DNA of 40,931 nucleotides from Candidatus Poseidoniales archaeon (GTDB lineage Archaea; Thermoplasmatota; Poseidoniia; Poseidoniales; Poseidoniaceae): NCBI GenBank assembly GCA_028283345.1, contig JAPOGE010000007.1:1-40931 (forward strand), read 5' to 3'. Positions within the stretch are counted from its first letter, which is position 1; the number at the start of each line of letters is the position of its first letter. The translations under genes were made by a program, and so were the position numbers. The notes under the pieces were generated by a model. It saw nothing but the letters and a program-made list of their open reading frames with translations, was not told the origin of the DNA and did no database searches. Positions 35,401 to 40,931 of this stretch are shown piece by piece.

Positions 35401-38268
35401 GGGTCGTGGAGCGCAAACATTACTCTGAACGACAACTTTGCCGCCGGTACCCACAATCTTTCAATCACATATGTGCCGACGGTGAACTACTACGAAGGTA
35501 GTTCCGCGCTCGCCACCTTCGATTCGCGCGGTTATTCGATCTTGACTTTCATCTATCCAGACCTCGACCAATTCGGCAATCCGGATTTGAATTCGCGAAC
35601 CCTGCGCAATGGTTCTATCGAGGTATTAATAAAATTGGTCGACAATACCATGGCTCCGGTCGCTTCGGGGCTCATCCACCTGCAGGTCGATGGCTTGAAC
35701 GGCACATGGCAAGCGGCCACTGCGCCCAATGGCACAGCATCATTCAATCTCACCATACCATTCGATTCAGTTCCCGGATTCCGCAATATCTCAGCGCTCT
35801 TCAACGGAACTTCCGGGACTACTGGAATAGTCGGTTCATCCACCAATAGCACCTTCGTGGTCATCGCCAATACCTCGGTGACGATATCAAGTGTGACCGG
35901 CGTCATGGTCGCCGGCGAGAGTGTCGTCGTCGATGGCAATCTGTTGGACGACCTCGGACTGCCATTGATGAGCATGGGCACTCCGGCCCCGGGTGTATTG
36001 CATCTCTTGGTCGATGGTATCGAGGTCATGACCACCCAGTCCAATGCCACCACCGGGCAGTGGTCGATGACCTACACCTTGCCGCTTTCAACCAGTGCTG
36101 GAGGGCATCAGATATCCGTTCTATACACCGCTGATTCGGCTTGGGGAGCACCGGGCTCACCCGATGCCGACATGGAGAATCCACTGTTCTATCGCCCCAG
36201 TGCTGACCAGAGGTGGTTCAACGTCAGTGTTACAACCGAGGTCAGACTCTCTTCTCTGGGCGGTGATATCGATCGTGAGGACTTACTCTTGGTCAACGGT
36301 AGTCTGGTTGATGTTGTCGGCTTGCCATTGGATAACCGTACCGTGGAAGTTTGGCTTGGAAGTGATTTCCTGACCAATGTCACCACCGATTCCAACGGTG
36401 CCTTCACGGTGGTTTATCCCGTCCCTGCCGATGCTCCTCTCGGGGTGAATATGCTGGTATTCGAATACCGTGGCGAGACTTTCTTCCTACCGAGTAACAT
36501 CAGCGGCACGTGGTATGTTTACAGTAAGATTGGCGTTGCCATTTCGGCGCAGTCTCAGGCTGCCATCGGTGATACCGTGGCGATTACCGGATTCGTCGGC
36601 GACAATCGGATGATGCCTATCGAAGGGCTTTACGTCGACATCACCGTCGACGGCATCTTGGTCGGACAAGCGCTTACCGATGCCGAGGGCAACTATTCAC
36701 TCGACTGGGTTATAGATTCCGCCTTCAATTATGGCGACAATATGATTCTTGCCAATGTCCTGGCCCAAGGTTGGTATCGTGGAGGTAGTGCAGATACCTC
36801 GATCAGCCTGCTCCACCGCACCGGATTGACCATTGAGTTCTCCGAGTCAGCCAGTGCTACCCGCGGCAGTTTCTGGACCGTACAAGGCCAACTATACGAT
36901 GACGACGCCAGCGGCGATGCTGGAATCGATGGCGAAACCATCACCGTCTACTTCGATGGAGTCGAAGTGGATACGGTATTGACCACCAATGGTGGTTACT
37001 GGACTGCAACCATCCCGGCACCGATGGCGGAGAGTCGTGGAGCCCACATCATTGCGGTTGAATTCCCCGGCGACAGTTTCTATCTCGGTTCACTCAACAA
37101 TATCACAGCAGTGCTGTGGGCTGATGTGATTATCGAGATCGATGCGATCAGCAATACCGCCACTCGCTCCTCGGCCATCGACCCGATAGTGATGAGTGGA
37201 AGGATTCGTGAGGTCGGAGGCCAGAATGAGATTATCGCCAACGCCGAACTGGTGCTGGGTGAAGGGCTGAACTGTGTTGGCGACGAAGAGATCAGGTGCA
37301 TCGCCATATCTTCGATTCTATGGAATAACGACGTCTTCTCGATTTCCGCTACCGCACCTTCGTGGATGGACGGCGGTGCCAACTACATCGCTCTGGAATA
37401 CGCCGGTAATTCATCGCAATATCTCAACGGCGCCGGCAACGATACCTTGCAGGTGACCATCCTTCTCGACGTGACCTTCACGGTGGTCCTTGAGGAGATT
37501 GTTCTCGGTGATGCCGATAAGCACAATGTTCGCGGGTCGGTCACCGCTACCGCCGACGATACCCAAAAACCGGTGCAGGGCATCGACATCTGGGTTGAAT
37601 TGGAAATTCCCAACGGCACCGACAGGATTGAAGAAAGGACCACCGATGAGAGTGGGATAATCATAATCTCCTTTGACGCTGACCCGCCTTATGCCGACGT
37701 CGACCGCTGGGGTGTGGTGAAGGTCAGTCTGCGCACCGATGACCCAATGCTGTCGGAGATCTCCAAGTTGAGGCTCGAGAGTTCTCACACCTCGGTCAGC
37801 ATGGAATATAATATGGGTGAGGAAGCCGATGCTGGATTCCCGTGGCATCTGGTGATCATCGCCTTGCTGATGGGGGTTGGTGCCGCGGTTTATCTGATAC
37901 GCAAGCGCAAGTTGGAAGCGCTCAGGGAAATCGGCGACGTGTTCTCCTACACCGCGGAATTACTCGCCGCCGGAGATGATATACGCGAGGCGATTTTCTC
38001 GTGCTATGAGAGTCTCTGTCACCTCCTGCAAAGTCATGGCTTCCTGCGCCATGACTTTGAGACCGTACGAGAATTCGAGGTCGCAATCCGCAAGGCGATT
38101 CCGATTCGTGAAGAAGCACTGGTCGCCCTCGACCAGGTGTTCGAAGTCGCTCGCTACAGCCGGATGCAGATGGGCGAGGCGCACAAGACCCAGGCACAGC
38201 AGGCGCTTGAAGGCTGTCTGGCAGAAGTGGAGAGAATCAGTACCCTACAGGAAATCCCGTCGCGATGA
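29407..38268 (+). CDS. giant surface protein: TSP3-like repeats, transglutaminase-like domain, Ig-like modules, DUF4129-like tail
   Basis: 2,953 residues. A signal/anchor at about 23-43 leads into residues 48-720 filled with calcium-binding DxDGDGxxD units (DTDGDGLNDSYE, DTDGDGINDYFE), as in thrombospondin type 3 repeats. A transglutaminase-like domain follows with Cys970 (EGTCSEYATLMTTMARLAGL), His1010 (SNHFTYWTEI) and Asn1036 (WVPFNPCP) where Asp is usual. From about 1060 to 2800 are many Ig-like modules rich in N-glycosylation sequons. A membrane segment at about 2812-2832 is followed by a cytoplasmic domain resembling DUF4129 (RHDFETVREFE, ARYSRMQMGEAH), a known partner of membrane transglutaminases. 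GGTGGG precedes the ATG. Likely a calcium-stabilised surface protein with cross-linking or proteolytic ability; the exact role is unknown. Confidence 0.82.
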   Translation: MSEYAGESPVFITSLTSRKSRRAFSLVLLMMLSTVIGLEIAAWEAMALNDQDGDGLSYGLEYLINTQPQNPDSDNDGLPDGWEWKYGLDPNDGSSIGVNGATGDQDGDGMTNLQEYLYKQPSNWDLASTPQVLDNGVWWNGTVPVRNWNEENAMQYSRPGCGDAGSDGTGSIILCDEDPVGNICTDGIDNDRDGLVDSADSDFDGDADCSSNDDDGDGLYDEDVDGWDTDGDGMPDGWEAANGLDATSASNDDGYGGDPDGDGLINIYEYANPSWTTQCGGQDCWRPGPPTAAMTETVTPCDPAAGIGPNGCQSNTAEVDGITSTDPQNPDTDGDGLNDSYEALVLLTDPTSRDTDGDGIDDGVEVNGAYGVPGQASDPRNNNTDGDQFDDGEEDLNGNGVIDPGETDPTRREDSGDFDNDGIENWEENMSCTAWDVFDTDSGGVGDGDERNVTHNTDPCMSMVSATGNIVIWTAVTSRLTLADGTGFNPAGGVGFYNNSGTLTAFAYSTVVNDVLFGVSLAPPGGVTTVESHNGSWCHTLATNDGTLSTWRNYCDDDYKDTDGDGLANWQELLGTFGFFSNPTLVDTDGDGVNDYDEVMNGTDPGEACWNNLDTDGDGINDYFETSTGCDLIYVGVMNGSIDGYVTDPTQIDTDNGGIDDRQEYFDGTNPENDPTDDIHLADTDGDGIPDIVENNSGLNWLNPDTDGGGMLDGDECPQAFWFLNCIGAPFDPFDPRDDITFDQIVFFANNTTGVVDINQPHYWRLHTYDSYTGAAYAAFVSVHPSTEIMIPYGNATHLASSSFGNDSVTWQINFVNGISTGPFPLPAYSSNVTFWFDPAVQVERSNDTHRYNVIGGYLNELWSVQAENFFDATTQANTVANASAVYETILPQYLTNMSTPESMVFNITNGVISDSGATSAWGKSQALADFLTNADANATDFKINYNGSQVPDLVDISMHMLVLTKEGTCSEYATLMTTMARLAGLPARMVSGYKDGEWSGLGYAVSSNHFTYWTEINMQTSPSSGGLDLGWVPFNPCPPAELMEVVNLTSSLFTWDRDASSLINLSGQLRFADNQSVVAHATIKAYLAPVGAAFSSMEIGWELGAANTDENGNFTINGTPIDASPPGFGIIVFKPVRMGYVSDTNIVSSILINITDDVVMSQLTPNPTGNPVIGAGASTTMTGKIEYENPPVEGIENLATLTVFFSYTSSIDGAVNLSTVVGPDGLWSFDLGLDANEPRGNLTGTLWFGGWKDTSISIPGSPQFNLRPSNLSIVMNVSDAPNLSATLEGPGANNSILVLNDFIYINGTVQSRGASPVNMNGSLEFSIRENGSGSTYSFVFNQTVNGTFSIVFNLTAATARIPAGRLDAQLRFYPSSIEATDDANLSGPAWWLKGTLDITFSPFITSMRGQEASAIIDFYDHRGVNYGLNLTGEFSSTFDSTWINTTVSPAGGYNLLWNTSNNMIPGDYVLTTQFNGSEHYLPSNSSTMVRIQGDITVNAAPVDFWIHIGTTGYVVGNVTDAVLGTLVVGNDSIITAMLIGPGGIIPLGTTMLNNSTGEFNLSVSIPGTGFGSGNYEVQLEVNFAVAAPPGGAYYNYLGEFLPSATIGVESEAALTIGTVPDAAVINSTIDLVIHVHDIADNSNITGVDVNYEFDYGGSNTSIGTATTDSEGNATLSWLVQGFEPGLYTVRYWMANTTAGSGKWWGNYTTSEMTIMAPTMVNISIIPNTVIAGQNFNVSGMIMDQDNLSRPLVEAVDLDVYLSDNPEEKLINRQSTDPSGYFNLSVPTDSSGNGTVRGNNTLVIEVVNGSSPFYLDSNFNHLILVIGVSDFEALKPLNAIIINRNSSVNISVTLVESSDMFSALAGRNVTMQFDDDPVMLTSITDAGGASSFNYSIPLSQPLGVVIVTFSFAGDFDLLGANKSMNSITIRSVTFLVVDTITDNPVAGDMFTVSGNISSDNGTSGLMFRDGSALIANVLFRIDGQIGNFIVADGAIDADGSWSANITLNDNFAAGTHNLSITYVPTVNYYEGSSALATFDSRGYSILTFIYPDLDQFGNPDLNSRTLRNGSIEVLIKLVDNTMAPVASGLIHLQVDGLNGTWQAATAPNGTASFNLTIPFDSVPGFRNISALFNGTSGTTGIVGSSTNSTFVVIANTSVTISSVTGVMVAGESVVVDGNLLDDLGLPLMSMGTPAPGVLHLLVDGIEVMTTQSNATTGQWSMTYTLPLSTSAGGHQISVLYTADSAWGAPGSPDADMENPLFYRPSADQRWFNVSVTTEVRLSSLGGDIDREDLLLVNGSLVDVVGLPLDNRTVEVWLGSDFLTNVTTDSNGAFTVVYPVPADAPLGVNMLVFEYRGETFFLPSNISGTWYVYSKIGVAISAQSQAAIGDTVAITGFVGDNRMMPIEGLYVDITVDGILVGQALTDAEGNYSLDWVIDSAFNYGDNMILANVLAQGWYRGGSADTSISLLHRTGLTIEFSESASATRGSFWTVQGQLYDDDASGDAGIDGETITVYFDGVEVDTVLTTNGGYWTATIPAPMAESRGAHIIAVEFPGDSFYLGSLNNITAVLWADVIIEIDAISNTATRSSAIDPIVMSGRIREVGGQNEIIANAELVLGEGLNCVGDEEIRCIAISSILWNNDVFSISATAPSWMDGGANYIALEYAGNSSQYLNGAGNDTLQVTILLDVTFTVVLEEIVLGDADKHNVRGSVTATADDTQKPVQGIDIWVELEIPNGTDRIEERTTDESGIIIISFDADPPYADVDRWGVVKVSLRTDDPMLSEISKLRLESSHTSVSMEYNMGEEADAGFPWHLVIIALLMGVGAAVYLIRKRKLEALREIGDVFSYTAELLAAGDDIREAIFSCYESLCHLLQSHGFLRHDFETVREFEVAIRKAIPIREEALVALDQVFEVARYSRMQMGEAHKTQAQQALEGCLAEVERISTLQEIPSR

Positions 38269-38283
38269 TCCCGTCGCGATGAT
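38256..38283 (+). repeat. 14-bp tandem duplication across the giant gene's stop codon
   Basis: CCCGTCGCGATGAT occurs twice in direct succession. The stop codon TGA of the giant gene lies in the first copy, so the second is untranslated. Confidence 0.9.
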
Positions 38284-38399
38284 CCGAAAGCCACTATATT
38301 CTCTAGTATCCAAAGTGGCCTTCGTCCCGAGGCGACCACATTCCTTGGCATGGGTTGGGTATTAGCTATTCCCCCGCTACGGTGGGCGAAATGATGTGA

Positions 38400-40622
38400 A
38401 TGCTTTTGAGGGGTCGTTCATCAGTTGCGTTCATGTCGGCTTCCGAGGACACCTCAGGTGGCCGGAGGTTGACATTTCAGGCGCACGAAGAGTTGCGCCC
38501 AGTGCAAGTTGAGATGATTTCTGAATCCATTGCCGCACTCGAGCAACGCGGGGCCATCGTCGCCGCCGCTCCGACCGGGGTCGGCAAGACCGCGGCGGCG
38601 CTTTCCGCGGCCTTGGAAATCTCTCGCCGACCGGGCGATGAACGCACCATCATGTTCATGACAGGGCGCCAGAGTCAACATCGAATCGTGGTCGAGACGG
38701 TGCGTGAAATCAATCTGCGCCTACCGGCGGGACAGCCGCCGGTAACCCTGATCGACATGATTGGGCAATCCGGGATGTGTATACAACCATTCGCCAATGA
38801 GCACCCGACTCTGTTCACCAGTCTGTGCAGTGAAGCCAGAGCCGAGGCCAAGTGCCAACCATTCTTGGCCTCGACCAAGGCAATCGGGAATCTCGCCCTG
38901 ACCAGACCGTTGCACGTGCAGGAATTGGTGAAGATGTCCCGTGACTTTGAGGAAAACGGCCAATCGACCCCGGTCTGTCCGTGGAAAGTCGGCCGTGAGT
39001 TGGCCAGACACGTCGATATCATTGTCTGTGATTACAATCACCTGTTCAACGAAAGTGTCCGCGCTGCCTCTCTGGGAGGAATGCAGTTGGAACTGGATGA
39101 TCTCATACTCATCATCGATGAAGCACACAATCTCCCCGACCGAATCCGCAACGGGCTGGAGTTGAAACTGACCCCTGATATGGTGCGCAATGCTACTTTC
39201 GAGGTCGATGAATATCTGCAGACGATGGAATCCGCCTTTGGCGAGACCGATGATGAGGTGGTGGCGACGATTCGCTGGGCGCACGAAGTCGTAACCAGAT
39301 TACGCCCGACGATGCGCGCCTGGTTTCGCAAACTCGGGGTTGAGGTGGCGGCGAAGGGTGGCGGAAAGCGCAATAGTAGCCCTGAGATGAAACAGAGACG
39401 AGTCACGATGGAGGAATTCCATAACCTGATGAATCAGGCCTTTGATGCCAGGGTCCACGACAAGTCCCAGACCACCTTGGCCGTCTCGGCATCGGACGAG
39501 GTTGACCCAGCAAGCCCACCATCTGGGGGCAGGGAGCCGAATGGGGAGGTCACTACCGCAACTCCATCCGTGGAAATCCAATCCGCTGGAAGCCCACCCC
39601 CCGAATTACGGCTACGCCGACTGGCCGAGGTACTGCAAGGGGTTGAAATCGCCCGTGATGCAGATGAAATCCAGGATTTGGCCGCACACCGACTCGGCTC
39701 GATCATCGCCGCGGTCGAACAATTCGGCCATACCACTGCTCTGGCTCTGGTATTCGAGGACAATTCCGCCAATGGTGTCATCACCAGCCACCTGCTCGAC
39801 CCGAGTCTGGTCTCTGGACCGATATTCTCAAAGGTCGCCGGCTCGATTCTGATGTCGGGTACGCTATACCCCCCAGAATTGTACAGCAGGATTCTTGGCC
39901 TCGCAAAAAACACCGCCCTACGGTCATTCTCCTCGCCATTCATGCATGACCGCAGGCCGGTCGCCATCGCCAGCGATGTCAATGGCACCCACCGCCAAAA
40001 GAGCGAGGCGATGACCGCGAAGATTCAGAGTCATATCGCCGGAATGGTGAATTCATGTTCCGGCCACGTCGCGGTCTTCGCCCCATCTTATGCCCGCATC
40101 GCCGAATATGTCGCCGGTCATAACTGGGGCGACATCAAGGTCGTCTTGGAGGAGAGAACTTGGGGGAAACAACGTACTGACCGCCTGCTCGATGACCTCG
40201 AGGATGCTCGCCGGCGCGGCAAGAGATTACTGCTGGCGGGGGTATTTGCTGGGAAACTGGCCGAAGGTATCGATTATCGAAACAACATTCTTGATGCAGT
40301 GGTCTGCATCGGTATTCCGATGGCGCCGCCATCGGTCGAAGGAAATGCGCTGCGAGATTATTTCGACGATAAATTCGGACGCGGCAAGGGAATGCGCTGG
40401 GCCATGACTCAACCGCCGATGAACGCGGTATTGCAGGCGATGGGGCGGCCGATTCGCAGTGTCGAGGACCGTGCCTTCATTCTGCTTCTCGACGAGCGCC
40501 ACCAACGTGGCAACTACAAGGCCTGCCTGCCCGACAACCTGTCACCGATAATCACCCATGATGGCGCTACTACACAGATGATTGCCAAGCGTTTTTTCGC
40601 CAAGACCAAGCCGGCTGAGTGA
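38400..40622 (+). CDS. XPD/Rad3-family iron-sulfur DNA helicase
   Basis: 740 residues from ATG 38400; an internal ATG at 38433 is an equally good start. Helicase motifs in order: RPVQVEMI (Q-like), AAPTGVGKTAAALSAAL (Walker A), LIIDEAHNLPDRIR (DEAH), ILMSGTLYPP (motif III), LLAGVFAGKLAEGIDY and NAVLQAMGRPIRSVEDRAF (motif VI). Four cysteines between Walker A and DEAH (127, 143, 152, 193) are placed as the cluster ligands of XPD/DinG-type helicases. It unwinds DNA 5'-3' in repair. Residues about 313-325 and 359-402 carry low-complexity Gly/Ser/Pro/charged insertions that make it longer than typical archaeal XPD. XPD is favoured over DinG by the VCDYNHLF motif, but the two are not always separable by eye. 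Confidence 0.88.
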   Translation: MLLRGRSSVAFMSASEDTSGGRRLTFQAHEELRPVQVEMISESIAALEQRGAIVAAAPTGVGKTAAALSAALEISRRPGDERTIMFMTGRQSQHRIVVETVREINLRLPAGQPPVTLIDMIGQSGMCIQPFANEHPTLFTSLCSEARAEAKCQPFLASTKAIGNLALTRPLHVQELVKMSRDFEENGQSTPVCPWKVGRELARHVDIIVCDYNHLFNESVRAASLGGMQLELDDLILIIDEAHNLPDRIRNGLELKLTPDMVRNATFEVDEYLQTMESAFGETDDEVVATIRWAHEVVTRLRPTMRAWFRKLGVEVAAKGGGKRNSSPEMKQRRVTMEEFHNLMNQAFDARVHDKSQTTLAVSASDEVDPASPPSGGREPNGEVTTATPSVEIQSAGSPPPELRLRRLAEVLQGVEIARDADEIQDLAAHRLGSIIAAVEQFGHTTALALVFEDNSANGVITSHLLDPSLVSGPIFSKVAGSILMSGTLYPPELYSRILGLAKNTALRSFSSPFMHDRRPVAIASDVNGTHRQKSEAMTAKIQSHIAGMVNSCSGHVAVFAPSYARIAEYVAGHNWGDIKVVLEERTWGKQRTDRLLDDLEDARRRGKRLLLAGVFAGKLAEGIDYRNNILDAVVCIGIPMAPPSVEGNALRDYFDDKFGRGKGMRWAMTQPPMNAVLQAMGRPIRSVEDRAFILLLDERHQRGNYKACLPDNLSPIITHDGATTQMIAKRFFAKTKPAE

Positions 40623-40929
40623 GCCGAGGGTTCTTGAGCCACCGACATCTCGACCTCACCATGTCGGCAGGCCGCGAGCCCTCATCCACTCCCGGGAAAG
40701 AGAATCCGGGTTGGCAGTCGGTAACCATCAACGAGGGTAGATTCGCCTCGAGATCGTCCATGGGAGATATTGAAGACGGCCGAATCCCTGACTCGGCAAA
40801 GATCTCTCTCAGCGTCCACTTAGGATTGTCCGGCGAACCGCACATCTTGCACGCCCAACACCTTTCCTCCATCCCCCATCTGGCTGAAGTACAGGAACTG
40901 CATTCCAGATTCCTCGTCAGTGCCGGCGA
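40570..40929 (-). CDS. partial zinc-ribbon protein, C-terminal end only
   Basis: A minus-strand frame enters from the right edge and runs to a stop at 40570, giving about 119 residues without a start in view. Near its visible beginning are CSSC and, 13 residues later, CWACKMC: five cysteines with zinc-ribbon-like spacing. The rest (IFAESGIRPSSISPMDDLEA) is unfamiliar. It overlaps the end of the helicase gene by 53 bases in convergent orientation, and the last 35 residues look non-native. A forward frame from ATG 40660 is also open to the edge, so the strand is uncertain. The cysteine pattern favours this reading. Confidence 0.35.
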   Translation of the reverse strand, partial: SPALTRNLECSSCTSARWGMEERCWACKMCGSPDNPKWTLREIFAESGIRPSSISPMDDLEANLPSLMVTDCQPGFSFPGVDEGSRPADMVRSRCRWLKNPRLTQPAWSWRKNAWQSSV

Positions 40930-40931
40930 AT

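Noticed and set aside
38360-38400. A possible fifth, inverted copy of the intergenic repeat before the helicase gene
   Set aside because: Only a CATT.CGCCC..GGG outline is shared and the tail GTAGAGTG is missing; too weak to include.
40660-40931. A forward frame of 90 codons open to the right edge
   Set aside because: Codon use is acceptable, but no motif is visible, and the opposite strand has a zinc-ribbon-like cysteine set that is less likely by chance. Left undecided rather than called.

Overview
The window most resembles a chromosomal segment of a marine planktonic euryarchaeon of the Poseidoniia (Marine Group II) type. The grounds are very large surface proteins with calcium-binding repeats, a SAP-domain membrane peptidase, an XPD-type iron-sulfur helicase, eukaryote-like class I ribonucleotide reductase, and a branched-chain 2-oxoacid dehydrogenase with its own lipoylation enzymes. 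No rRNA or ribosomal protein is present, so this placement is an inference. From about 6.4 kb on, the sequence is GC-rich, densely coding and largely intact.

Left 6 kb (1-6042): an AT-rich island bounded by two 71-bp inverted repeats (112-182 and 5972-6042; 58 of 71 positions identical by hand count). Inside are a lipoprotein sugar dehydrogenase, an SGNH-fold protein overlapping an MBOAT acyltransferase (a polysaccharide O-acylation pair), and several broken pieces: a methylmalonyl-CoA mutase fragment, a frameshifted membrane protein, and a serine recombinase whose catalytic domain runs into a fragment of a TrkA-type potassium-transport regulator. It reads as a decayed, mosaic integrated element.

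6.4-12.7 kb: a YjdF-like membrane protein, then a leftward group dut - lipB - aminotransferase - ubiX - M28 peptidase. 12.97-17.3 kb: rightward nrdB - nrdA - SLOG-domain protein. 17.5-23.7 kb: a leftward operon, in transcription order lipA - E1 alpha - E1 beta - E2 - E3 of a branched-chain-type 2-oxoacid dehydrogenase. LipA and the separately located LipB together cover lipoylation of E2. 23.8-25.8 kb: a pteridine-reductase-like SDR facing a cysteine-desulfurase paralogue that lacks the PLP-binding lysine. 25.8-26.1 kb: tRNA-Leu(UAA) preceded by nested inverted repeats made partly of tRNA 3'-end copies. 26.2-38.3 kb: two surface proteins of 1,043 and 2,953 residues; the larger combines thrombospondin-type-3-like repeats, a transglutaminase-like domain, many Ig-like modules, a membrane anchor and a cytoplasmic DUF4129-like domain. 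38.4-40.6 kb: an XPD/Rad3 helicase, then a partial zinc-ribbon ORF running off the end.

Points most worth a second look: the inverted-repeat island and its chimeric recombinase; a dispersed hairpin-bearing intergenic repeat family (7.6, 16.6, 16.7 and 17.4 kb); the degenerate IscS-like protein; the tRNA-end palindromes; and recurring Gly/Ser/charged low-complexity insertions within otherwise conserved enzymes.
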